Positions 22,695-34,182 of a DNA stretch of 64,000 nt are shown here, piece after piece. Within the stretch, counting starts at the first letter, position 1. Every line of letters starts with the position of its first letter. The translations under genes and the position numbers were made by a program. The stretch comes from Bryum argenteum (Eukaryota; Streptophyta; Bryopsida; Bryales; Bryaceae), in contig CM073326.1 of the NCBI GenBank assembly GCA_037043015.1, forward strand, positions 18,050,345-18,114,344. The letters are read 5' to 3'. The notes below the pieces were generated by a model. That model made no database searches and was not told the origin of the DNA. It worked only from the letters and a program-made list of their open reading frames with translations.

Positions 22695-25600
22695 AGATTT
22701 AGAATTTTTAGCGATGAGTTTGTATTTTTAGTAAAAATATTTCTTAAAATAGATTTTAAAAATTTTTTTGAGAAAAATTTTCGAATATTCATGGGAATAT
22801 TCGAATATTCCATACTTATCACCGTGATTTGGTGACCCAAACCCGTGGAAATAAAGCTTAAATTCCCTGAATTTTGTGAGTCTTGAGCTACAAAACTCGA
22901 CAGTAAATCGCAAATTTTCAAATGTCAAGTGGTTTCTACGGTAATATTTCTAAGTGAATAGTACTCCGACTTAGACAAATCGGCAAGGTTTGCTGTACAT
23001 GTAGGTACTAGTATAATAATTTTTAATAAGTTGTGAAAAAATATCACAATTAGTGTAGAACACCCAATCTAAGACTAACACATAGCGTACGTAGATGAGG
23101 AGATTTAATACATTCTAATCTGTAGCATGGTCTAGGATTCCTCCCTCCAGAATCTTCTTCACCTCATTGAAACTAAGAGTCGCCGCGTGGATGAAGAGGT
23201 CAGCATCCGGATCAAATTTGCAAACCAATACCGTGATGAAGTATAGGTGCTTGCACGGTCGATATGGATCTCTTCTTCCTAACGTAGAAATTGTTTTCTT
23301 GAACACTGGGCTTGAGCAATCCGGGAATTTACTAATTGAAAGTCTATAAACTGCATCTGAATCGGACTCCAAGTCTACGATACACCCAAAACCAGGCTGC
23401 GGGATCATGGTCACCCTCAGAATTCTGGCCTGCATTGACGTGGCAGACTCAATAATCTTCATGTGCTTTGACGTCATAGCTGGAATGCGTTTCATGTTCT
23501 TCGATCTTCTTGACCTAGGGAACACGTCGGGCTTCTCCGGGACTGGAATATGGGACAAGTCTCTTGGTGGGCCAGCATTATTGAAAGTGCGGTTCGTAGG
23601 AAGCTGTTCTTTTTGTGGTAGTCGAAAGCCCGCATTCTCCAACGCCTCCATTTCATCACGTGTGAGGTTAGTCCCTATCTTAACAGGCCATATGGAAGGA
23701 ATAGGGGGTCTATCCTCGCTTATAGAGAATGGCTCGATCCACTTGCGACGATGACCCTTCACACACCTATCAATATCATCCGCACAAAAAAAGAACTGAT
23801 CAATTTTTCTTGGCCCCTCTTGAGGGCGTTGCCATACTCCGGTGTAAGTTGGAGCTGCGGTTGCCTTCCCCTTCTGAATAATTCGTGAGTCACATCTTTT
23901 TTTACTCTTTCGCATGATACCCCAACAAGCCTTGGCAGAATTCTCCCTCAAACGGGCAATGTGCCACAACCTCTCGTCTACTTTAGTCTCCTGAACAGCG
24001 GTCACACGTTCAATACTAGGTCCAGCAAAAGTAAATGGTAATGTCGGTGGCTCCTCAACTTCATCCTCTTCATGGATAGTACTCAGATTTTCAGCCAAGG
24101 CTCGGGTAACCCTTCTCCCAATTCGGGGACGTGAGTAGCTCACGGTGTCAGGTCTGTGCGTTTCATCATCAACTCCAATCGGAACATCAGCCTTACGTTT
24201 CTTGGATCCAAACACCTCGGCCCCTTCAAGGTGTGCGTCTCGGGTACAAATCTTTTCAGCTCCTGGATAGTCAGACACTGCCTTTGTGAGGCTTGATGGA
24301 TCGCCGGTACGTTGAGCTTTATGGGCAAGACGAAGTAAGAGTTCTTCGGATGTTGGTCCAGTACCACCCTTGCCACCTCCATTGAAGTCGTGGTAACCCA
24401 CAACTTGGAGGAAAGCACGAACATAATCATCAACAGCTGCAACGTACAAGTCCCCACCCTTGTTGCCGGATGCTTGCAACCATTTGTTATGGATTGATTC
24501 CGCAAGGTTACATGAAGGCATCTCCGCCAGCTCCTCCGCAGAATATTTATTTTCCTGCAAGGTGCACAGAATTTTGACTTAGTAACAAAAGAAGTCGATC
24601 ACGAGGTCTGGACCGGTTTAGACTTGCTGTACCGCAAGTCTGATCTAAAAATAGAAATGTTTTTCAAATTTTATAAAAGTAACTGTTAATGAAAAAAATC
24701 AAAAACGCTGTATATTTGCAGAGTTAATAGACATACATGCAAGTGTACAAAATTCCTACATCGACTGTGGACTCACCAATTCCATAAAGCCACCCCACTG
24801 TCCGTATCGGAAGTGCCAGAAAGCAAGCCAGTGTTCGAGGTGACCTAATCCAACGTCGGAGGTGGCCTGCGCGGACGCCCACCATGCTCGGATCGCCCAG
24901 TATCTTGTCTCCGCCTCAGCCATGGTGCGTGCATCTTTGTATTGCTTACAAAGATGTCGATGTTGATCCTGCAACTCATGCACGATGTATTGTTTGGTGT
25001 GTTTCTCTAGTGACTGCGTCCAATGGAAGTAGCAAGTCCGCTCGCGGCCTTCCATGGGCACTTTAGGGTCTCCGGAGCCGTAAATAATCCGCACAGCGTT
25101 CCAGTTGGCTTGCGCACTGTCGGCCATGAACCCTTGAAACTGTGGCGCTTCCACTCCGTTCCTGTCCATGACGTGGTTTAGGTTCTTCCAGAAGACGATT
25201 TGGGCATCTCCGTCTTCAGATTGGAAATCACAGCATGCAATAGTTAGAATGCGGCAGATTTTTGAGTCGTAAACGTGGCACGCCATGGTCGTCCAGTTCT
25301 TGACACGCTTGACGTGGTCGAACATCAACCACGCGTGGGACAGGTCGCCTCCGGGCTGCATACGACGAACAAGGTCAACACCGCTTCCGGGGCCGACCTC
25401 GGACATCTTGAAAATGAATACTTTGTCACTTTCATCTCCTTGGCCCGGGAACTGGTTACGTTGGATGTAAGCCCAATTACTGAGGCCTCGAAGCTTGGTG
25501 ATCCCATCAAGAACACCGTATCTGCGCAAGTGCTTAAAAGTGGTAATACAATTTCTGACGCTAGGAGAGTTCAGCTCTTTACACTGATCGAAGATAGGTT

Positions 25601-26104
25601 CTAGCTCCTGGAGGGTGAGCTTGGAGGTTATAGGGTCACCTTCTTCACGGAGAAGTAAGTTTCCGAGTAAGTCCTTGCTAGCCTCCATGACTATTTTGGA
25701 CGTGGTAGCTTGTGGGTTACGTTCTACATGCTCCTCTATTAGCTCATCAATGATTTTACGTGCACATCTGTAGTTGTCAAACCTCATTTTTTCGTTTTTA
25801 CCCCAATTTGGTCCGGATAGTGCTTAGTAGTAGCTAAATAGGATAAATAACGCCCTGGTAACCGGCTATCCGGGTAATAACCGGGTAGGGTTAGCTTAGC
25901 CAGGGACCTGCCTGCCCGGGAGCATCCTAAAGCTTAGTGGGCAGGATAGGATAGCGGAAATTCTTACCCGCCTTTTGCTTCCTAACCTTTTCTTTTGAGA
26001 CCCGGGCACGGACTCACCGTACCTAGTCCGACCACTGAGTGCCCGGGTAGGGCTTAACCGACTGGTCCCGAGTCTGCCCCAAACCGGGGAGGCATATAAT
26101 GACC

Positions 26105-26270
26105 CGGGGTGCACCGATCGGGCATGTACCGACCGGGTATGAGAGGCCCGGGTACGATCTGTCCGGGCGTGACCCGGACAGTCATGGCCCGGTCAGCCAT
26201 GGTCCGGCCCGGCCATGGCCCGACCGGCTATGGACCGACCGGTCATGACCCGGCCGGTTCTCAATGGCCG
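26105..26270. repeat. CCGG/CATGG degenerate repeats upstream of the LTR ORF
   Basis: A dense series of short imperfect units such as GGCCCGGNCATGG and GACCGGCTATGG in the first 0.5 kb of the family B LTR, ahead of the ORF. Similar blocks lie at about 42000-42110 and 52430-52545 in the other two copies, differing in unit number and order. The place corresponds to the U3 promoter region. Whether it binds a protein is unknown. Confidence 0.6.
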
Positions 26271-26555
26271 GGGAGGCCGCCGGGTGGAAGGACAGGCCGG
26301 GCGGTGTAACTTCCGGCGGCGCCGACCGCCCCGGGCTGACAAGCCCGTGATCAATGCGCCGCCAAAAGGTACCGCCACCCACCTCCCCCACTCCGTTGTC
26401 TTTAGCGGCCAAATTCGGCCGTTACCCTCCTTTTTCTCCTCCTCCTCGTTTCTCGTGCCTCCGCCGACTCTGTTGCTCCCGAAGTCGTGTACGCACGTTC
26501 CTGCTCCACGCGGCCGTCCTGTACGCCATAACCCGGGGAAGGAGAGTACGGAACC

Positions 26556-29500
26556 ATGGCCGGAGAGCGAGCTTCGCGAACCCGGAGTAAGATCATCCAG
26601 GCTGGCATTCCGATGGCGGAGGATGCCCGAGCACAGTTGGTGCAGGATCTCACGAGGATGGGGTGCGCGGGGTTGTATTGGGTGCCCTGGAATGTGGAGG
26701 ATGCAGAGATCATCGAGGAGGCCGCGTCCGGACAGGACCCACCGACCTTTGCAGACAATCCTGTCCGAGCCAAGCCGCACTTCTGGCAGGAGGCTTGCTG
26801 GAGGGCGACCTATGGCTTCCCGGACTCCCCCACCGGATACATTCAGGTGAGGAATGACCCCTCCCTGATCGGGAAATTCCACAACCCGGCCCACGAGCAC
26901 GATGGATTCCGGGTAGAGGACTGCGTGAATGCGAGGGAGCGACGGCTTCTCCGATTCCTGGTTCCCATCCTGAACCCGGAGAAGCCACAGACAGTGTCGA
27001 ATCGGCTCCTGAAGGCGATCATGGAGTCTTACCTGGGTAGGAGGCAGAGAGGGTGGGGACATATCATTGAGGAGGTGGTTACCCGCGCAGCGAAGAAGAC
27101 CACCTGTGCAAAGGGGTGCCCCCTGGCACCGTACATGTACCATTTGTACGCACAGTACGAATGTCTGCACCCCGGAGAGATCACGCACCTCTGATTGCTC
27201 ATGGAGAAGAGGAGGGACATGTTTCCAGGAGAGGAGATTCCCGGAGACGGAGTCCCCGCCGCAGCCAAATTCCTCCCCAGGGTGGCTAACCCCGGAGCCG
27301 GAGCACTTCCACCGCCTCCGCCACCAGCCCCGCCAGGACCACCGGGCCCAGGGGAGCAGAGACAGCGACGGACGGGGGCAGCACCTCAACCCGGAGAGGG
27401 TGGGGCACCAGGGCCCAGCACAGGAGGAGTGGCCACCCTCAGATCGAGAGAAGCAGCGCAGCTACCCCTCCCGGAAGGAGGTACTCCACCCCGGCCGGCC
27501 CCCACTCACCGGATGGCAACCCTGAGTGTGGCTACCACCGGGCCGAGCCAACCGGATTCGCCTCTACCCGGACAGCAGGAAGACTCCCCGGTCGCCATGG
27601 CAACCCCTTCGGTCCCCGTAGCTGTCTCACCCCCACCCCTTAGACCGGTGCAGGGAAATGATAGTGAGGGAGAGGAGGCTCCCGTCCTGCACCGAAGGAA
27701 GTCGGGAAGAGTCCTGCGGTTCGTGGAGAGCGAATCTGCTTCCCTGCCCGGAGGACAGGGTGTGGAAGTCTCGGTCCCGCCAGGAGAGACCGAGGCCGGG
27801 GAAACCCGACCGCCCGGAGACCCTACTCCGGAAGTACAGACCCCGATCCGGGGAGTGCAAGTGGGGGACGTACCCACTGAGGTACTCCTCCTGGCAGATA
27901 GTCCAGCAGAAGGTCCCAGACAGCCTACGGCCACGGGAGAGATCGAGTGGGGAGATCCGCAGTACGCGAAGAAGAGGAAGGCGGACCTCCCCGCCGAGAG
28001 CCCTCGGCCGCGCGTCCGGAGAAAGATCACGAAGCTTAGAGCGGACACTTCGCCAACTCCGGCCGTTTCCCCTGTTACCCGGGCCAATCCCCCTGAACCG
28101 GTTGTCCGAGCAATCCCAGCAGTTCAGCGGATTTCACCTCCCGGGGAGAGGGAGATCCGGAGGAAAGGAAAGAGGGTGCTAGAGGAGTCCTCTGAGTCAG
28201 AGGAGGAGGAGACCCCCGCGCCGCACTCGCCCGCCCACGCTACCCGGGTACAGACAGAGGCGGCACCCTCCAATGCTACCCGGGTGCCAGGATGGGAGGA
28301 CTTCACCCCGAGGAGGACGGAGTTCGACCCTGACCTTCCCACCCCCATTCCGGATAACGGAAGAGCATCCGCTGCAGACCAATTGCGCACGCATTACAGT
28401 ATGCACGCAGAACACTGCAGATGCACAAGGCCCCGCGGTATATCCGTGGCTCTCCGAACCGGCCAAGTAGAGAGGTTCCCGACATGGTGCGGGAGCTAGT
28501 CCAGAGAGAATGCGGCGGCCGGGCAAGTAGCAACGAGGGGTCCTCATCATCCTTCGGCAAGCCCGGAAATCCAGCAGATTGGAGGAGGAACTGTCTAGCA
28601 GTTAGGGTACGCTCGGCAAAGACCTTTCGGGCTCGGGGAGATTCTCGTATGCACCGGGGAGAGGCACGGTGAAGGCTCAGCTGCTCGACGCCCAATTCCA
28701 GGCATCGGGATCGGACCTCCCAACCCGGATGGCGGCTTACATGAAGAAGGCCGCAGAGAGGATGGAGGGAGCCCTCCAGGAGATGAGGACCCTCATTGGG
28801 GAAATGGCTAAGGCTTTTCCCGGAGAAGCACCCCCACCGGAGGTAGTTGAAGACCCTCCTACCCGGGGAGCATCCAAGTCTGTGGAGGTTGTCCGAGCAG
28901 AGGAAGAGGGGTCTGCCGACCCCGCAGCCATGGAGGAGCCCATTCCTCCGCCCGTCCGCAGCCCGGAGAAGGTTCCGGCCGGGGCAAGCGCACTGCCACT
29001 CCTCCCCGAGGGTAATCCCATCCAGGGCGACACCGAAGTGATCGAGGATGTCAGGGCTGAGGAGGAGGAGCCCACCAGCCCCGCGGTAATGGAGGAACCG
29101 GTTCCGCCCACGAGCCTGAGCCCGGAGAAGACCCCGAAGGAGACAGGGACTTCACACCCCCTCAGCAGCGACTTACCGGAGAGCACCGAGGTAGAGGCCC
29201 CCCGGGTAGTCGAGGCAGAGGCTCCCCGGGTAGTCGAGCGCAGGCTCCCGGGTAGTCGAGCGCAGGCTCCCGGGTAGTCGAGCGCACTCCAACCCGGGTA
29301 GTCGAGGCGATTCCCGGGCAAGGGAGGAGGTCTCGAGCAATGAGAGGAGGATACCAGGGTAAGAAATCCCTCTCCCATTCCCCCGGACCGGACCGTGGAC
29401 CCCGACAGCAGGAGTCCTAACCCTGCTACGGAGGCCATGATCCAACCAGGACCGGAAGGGGAAGCCGGCACCCGGCAACCCGGACTGGGCATAGAGATGC

Positions 29501-29820
29501 CGCAGGCACCCCCCTGCCCGGATCCGGTCGTCCCATTGGAGCCATCTGATCTCGGGGCCCTCCCCGAGAAGGCACTACCCGCGGAGATCATCCCCCTCAT
29601 CCACGAGGACTTGATCGAGGTCCCGGAGATCGGGGAGGCTCTCCCGGACACCTCAGCCCCGATGCCTTCCGGAGACACTGAGATCCTTGGGAGTGAGGAT
29701 ACTGCTCCAGCGCTCCAGAAGACGGGGAACGAGGAGGAGGAGGTCACTTCCCAACCCGGGTTGGGAGCACAGAAGGTCGAGACTACCGAGACTGCCGAGG
29801 CTTCCGAGGCTGCGAAGTAG
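26556..29820 (+). pseudogene. Decayed family B LTR ORF
   Basis: Homologous to the ORF at 49166-52099, from MAGERASRTRS to a C-terminus ending near 29820 (TAEASEAAK). A TGA at 27192-27194 ends the first 212 codons (ECLHPGEITHL), where the other copy reads on (EITLFRML). Frame then resumes from 27195, and shifts again near 28350-28680 and near 29230-29400. This copy shows the natural end of the protein, absent from the other copies because of a late frameshift. The last 80 residues are acidic. Confidence 0.85.
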
Positions 29821-31306
29821 GATGGGCGGGACAGGAAGAACCAAGGCCGAGTCGATTGAGGGCGGATGCAGCTGGCCGAAGATAGGGTTGGATTTCGGTG
29901 CCTTTATGGCAGTAGGAGAATGACGGCGTTAGACTGGCCAGGGGCCGGAATTAGAAAGATTCCTTGGCATAGGATTTTGTCCTTTCTGGGATGCCAGAGA
30001 GGATCTGCTACTTAGCCGAGGGAAGGATACTCCCTCGGGGTCTTTTTGTGATTTTGCCATACCCTAATCCAGTGCAAGTACGCCTCTTTCTCACTTCCCT
30101 TGTGTATGCTCGTGTGTGTGATTGTGTGTGTCGGATTGTGCATCTTTCTTGTTCTTCCTGTCTTGTCTGTAGGGTCGGGGTGTGTGCAGGGTTCAAAGGA
30201 CCCTTGCTGTCCGGGCAAGAGGTAACGGTTCCGTCCTTGAACGGAGAGGAGTGAGGAGAGTAGAGAAGCTGGTAGGAGAGGAGTGCAGCCAACGAACGGC
30301 ACCTCTCACTTAGAGCCCGGTTTAGCCTGTCCGTGCAGCATTCAGGATTACGGCGGCCAGGAAGGGATTCCGGCCGCCTAACCGACTTCCGAGGCCGCGC
30401 CCGGTCGAGTCCCCCTGGATTGCTGAAGTCCGGATAGGAAGGTCAGTGTATAGGTGATAGCGGTGAACTCCGGGTCAGTCGCACCACCCCCAGTCCAGTA
30501 ACCCGGAATCCACTAATCCGGATAGTGAGTTGAGATAACCGGACCATAGGAGAACCGGATACCGAACTTTGTGACATGCGTGTGGATCTACAGTCCGGGC
30601 ATAGAGGGAGGTATAAGGGAAGTTCCTAACAGGGTAAGGAAAGAGAGAGAGTCTCGGTGACCTTTCCGGTCACGTTAATCAACGGGAGAAGTGGCCTAAT
30701 CCCCCCACTTATCTAAGTCCGGGAAAATCCCTCTGAGGTGAATACAGAGGCTAAACTAAACCACACAAAAACTAAACTCCATCCCCTCTCCTGTCCGGGC
30801 AGCTTTTCCAGGACAGGATACAGGGTACAGGGGTGAGAGGACAGTTCCCGGATAGCACAAATCCGGGTTGGCTAACTGGTGGAAATTGTTGTGTTTGCAC
30901 TTCACAGGATCTCCGTGGAACGAATACTCGGGTTCTTGTTTGGGAAACCTCTTTTACCGCGAAAAAGGGTTATCCGGGCACGAATCGGAAAAGCACGTTA
31001 CGACAGTAGTCCCCGACTTTGACAGGATGTTCGTGGGTACCGATATGCACACACGCTCGCTCTTGACTCTCCTCTCCGAATACGTAAAAGATTTTAGAAG
31101 GGCATACAGCAACACAAACGGGAGGTTCTTTGCAGATCTTACAGACCAGTGTTGAAGAAGGAGGAGGCGCGTGACCGACCGAGGAGGGGTCTTTGGTAAA
31201 GCCCTCGAACTCCACCTCATTCACCTGTGCTCTGCGGTCAGGTCGTAGCAAGAAGCCGCAGTTCGGATTGTGGCATTGAAGATGACCTACACAGTTAGAG
31301 TAGCGG

Positions 31307-32796
31307 TGTCACATCCCTTTCCAAAGGATGCCCGAACACCGTGGTGAGCCGAGAGGACCCCGGGAGTGACGCCCCGGGCTTGGCAAGAGACAAGGTGAGG
31401 TGACCAAGGAGAGTCCCGAGCAAACAGCACGCAATGGCGTCGTGCTCGGGACGAACTTGGTGGCGTGTCTTACATGGTTGGAAACCTTGGTTGAGCACGC
31501 ATCCATGGGTCCAAAGAACACGCGATTTGGAGTTGTGAGTCATGAGATATGACTCTCCAAAGTTGGAGCGCGTTCCGGGACACTCCGGGACTCGGGAGTG
31601 TTGCCTTTCGGGACTCAAAATGTCGTCCCTCATGGATGGCGGCATGTTGCATGTCTTTGGAAAGCTCTGGACAAGAGCTTTCCAAAATGCTAAGGCTCGT
31701 GAGGAGCAAAGCAATGCTTTGGGAGATATGGCTCTCCAAAGCATCGGGACTTCGGGACTCCGGGACTGCTGCCTCCCGGGACTCCCGAATGTTCAGAGGA
31801 GCATAGCTCCCACATGGAAGCTTCGATTGGGACAAGTGAGGAGTCTATCGACATCTACTCAAAGAGTAGATGTCGAAAATGGGCTCGCACGTCCCATTTG
31901 GATAACTGAGCTACAAGTTAGCCCGAGAAGAAGATACGGCCCGTTTTTGAGGCTAAGGCAAAAACGGGTGGTCTTCCAAAACAAAAGTGTGTCACGGAAG
32001 GCCCCTCAACACAAGAGGGGGGGGTCTACCGAAGACTCCAGAGAGTACTATGAGGAGGGGTGGTCTCCCTCCTCACTTGCACATGGTGCCTTGAGGAGCC
32101 GGGGTGGCTCCAAGGGGTGAGGCTTGGGATGGGGCCTCACTCCCGCACCTTGTGGAAAGTAGAGGGTGCTTTGGAGCCTCTCTAAACATGGGGTTGGGAA
32201 GTGTCCCTCTCCAAGTTAGTCCCCGTGATAAGTAGTGCCGGTTCCCGGGAGTGACCGGGAATGGCTCAAGAAGGTGAGGCATGGAAAGGAAGCCTTACTT
32301 CTACATCTTGGGCATTGTGGGATGCTCTTGAGCATCCCGCAACATTGGGTTGGAAAGAGTCCCGCTCCAAACTAGTCCCCGGGAAAACTAGTGCCGGACT
32401 CCGGGAGGATTTCCGGCAAAGTCCCGAATGGGGTGAGAAACAAAAGTGGAAGGGGACTAGTGGGAAGTTGGAAAATGGGTAAGGGCGGTTAGCTCCGGGG
32501 GTGATTAGTGTTACCCTTGGGAGCTTGGACATTTGTGGAAGGCCGCCCCGTGCCACCAAGTGGCATGCCCATGTGTTTTGTGGGAGTTCCGATTTACGGG
32601 TTCCGGATAATGATTGGGGGAGTCAAGGTGGGTTGGACACCTTGACTTAGAATGGTGCTAACATTGTGTGTGTGGGGCACATGCAAGTGTTAGCAAAGTC
32701 GTGGCCGGTTGCTACCAACTAAGTGAGCCGGGATTCCGCTACCAAGTAAGGCTCACTAAGAAAAAAAAATGTGTTGGAGTAATTAGGGTCGCGACA
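31307..32796. mobile_element. Solo LTR of a third family, C (1,490 bp), TSD AGCGG
   Basis: Runs from TGTCACATCCC to GGGTCGCGACA. The flanks 31302-31306 and 32797-32801 are both AGCGG, a perfect 5-bp duplication. Removing it restores the transposase frame. No large ORF; short open frames inside look random. The orientation is not certain because neither a polypurine tract nor pol is present. It contains imperfectly repeated words around CTCTCCAAAG (31550-31740) and ends with an A-rich stretch at 32759-32769. Confidence 0.9.
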
Positions 32797-33631
32797 AGCG
32801 GAATGACAAACCGAGGTTGTTACTGATGTTAGTAGTCATTGTCCTAGTCCAGACATGACCATCATATCTTTTGTCCATCCCTTCCATAGATTTGGCTACC
32901 TTGACAGCAGTAGTTGGTAGAACAGGAGGGAGAATGTAGAAGACATCACCATTGAAAGTGGGAGGCAGGAAAGAGACGCTGTGAGTACGAATGGAATGGA
33001 AATCTATTTTTTTGAGTATAGTTTTGTTGCGAGACATACTACCTAGTCTACGGAGCGAGGATAGAATGTTTTTGGATTTTAAGACTGTGGACGCGGGATG
33101 AGTAACGGGGGTCGTTCTGAGACTGTGTTCAGATCCAGACGAGGGGGGAGGCAGAGTCGATGACAGTCGACGGGATTGGATGGACGCTTTTCTTTCATCG
33201 TCGGATGAATCAGAAATATCAATTCGGACTTCGAGTCCAGGTTCAACCTTGACACGAGTAAGAACTGGACGAATAGTGGAGATGGTAGAAGAACTGCGAG
33301 GAGTGAGGAGGACGGTGGAGGCGTTCATGACGGACTCAGTCAAGCCAAACAGACGATACTGCCCGGGTTGTAGTTTATAGATTTTTGAGTTACCTTCGAG
33401 GGCGACAGGTTCGACAAGCACAGAGTAGTCGACAAGATCAGTGTTAAGGTCTAAGACTTGATTCTCTAACCACAGAGAGGACTCATCAAACCCGAAACGA
33501 ATTGCTAGCCAAGACGGAGTGATTTCAGCCACTCCATCCACCCCCGGAGGAATGTAGATAGGGGGGCCTAAGCCTTCAGACCTAACGGCAATGACGTTTG
33601 CAGCTCGAGGCAAGAGAGCGGAGGATGCCAT

Positions 33632-34182
33632 GATAGACGGAGGCGAGGATGACTGCATCAACAAGTGCGCAGAGAAAGAGAGTCTGAGGTGCGATTTGAA
33701 TGTTCAAATACAAAAAATTGGTGTAGGGTGTTTGCATACGTATTGAATACTTATTAAACGTAATTTGTTAGAATAAATCGTACATATACCAGATACTCTA
33801 AATCGTGAGCACGATCATTTAAAGGGACATAACTTATAATACTCAAAATATCGAGACTGACAAAGTTGCATTATGTAGTCACGATTAAAAATTAGAGATT
33901 CGTCGATAAAATAAGTAGGGAGTTAATGTAAAGTGACGGCGGCAGTCATTGTCAGAGTTCTTGGTGGATAATAGATGCGATCAGAAGTTAGCTTATTTGG
34001 GATTGTCTGACACGGTGATACCAAGATGTTCGGGAATACGCGTTGGCTGATTAGGGTTTTTTAGCCGCATGGGGGAACTTATATAATGGAAGTGTAACTC
34101 ATATGTCGACCTCTTCATTTGCAGTGAGAACATTTGGACTAGTGAGGTAGAACGGGTGCTAAGTTACTTGAGTGCAAGCAGC
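33632..34182. promoter_or_regulatory. Divergent promoter region, copy 1
   Basis: The 551 bp between the transposase start (minus) and the gene B start (plus). A TATA-like TTATATAAT lies at about 34079-34087, about 100 bp before the gene B ATG. A TGACGGCGGC word (near 33933) also occurs in similar form in the same region of copy 2 (TGACGGCCGCC near 63312). Both genes probably start here, so their expression may be linked. Confidence 0.55.

Larger units (their letters stand above)
25775..31005 (+). mobile_element. Solo family B LTR (5,231 bp), TSD GTAGT
   Basis: Starts TGTCAAACCTCATTTTT and ends ACGTTACGACA. The flanking bases 25770-25774 and 31006-31010 are both GTAGT, a perfect 5-bp duplication as made by an LTR-retroelement integrase. 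There is no internal region or second LTR, so it is a solo LTR left by LTR-LTR recombination. It splits the transposase gene, whose frame continues exactly across the site. It contains a decayed copy of the LTR ORF on the plus strand. Confidence 0.95.
23115..33631 (-). pseudogene. MULE-like transposase gene split by two solo LTRs
   Basis: Coding segments on the minus strand are 33631-32797, 31301-31006, 25769-24777 and, after an intron (donor TTG|GTGAGT, acceptor TTGCAG), 24554-23115. Discounting each solo LTR with one copy of its duplication leaves 2,124 + 1,440 bp in one frame without a stop, about 1,187 residues. The start at 33631 (MASSALL) is chosen by alignment with the second copy. After an N-terminal domain come Cys/His-rich finger-like motifs (near 31240-31100) and a DDE-like core with Asp in MFDHVK (near 25318), Asp in MADSAQ (near 25120) and Glu in AEAETRYW (near 24914). 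The SWIM finger lies in the last exon. Its second Cys is Ser (DCSSPVF; Cys in the fragment at 12680), so even an uninterrupted version may have been impaired. Nuclear transposition enzyme by family. Confidence 0.85.

Noticed and set aside
31295-32559. Several open frames of 70-192 codons between 31.3 and 32.6 kb
   Set aside because: They lie within the family C solo LTR, have no motifs and cover each other on both strands.
32783-33664. A self-contained 293-aa gene ending at 32783
   Set aside because: Its last four residues and stop come from the family C LTR; the frame continues beyond the LTR as the transposase.
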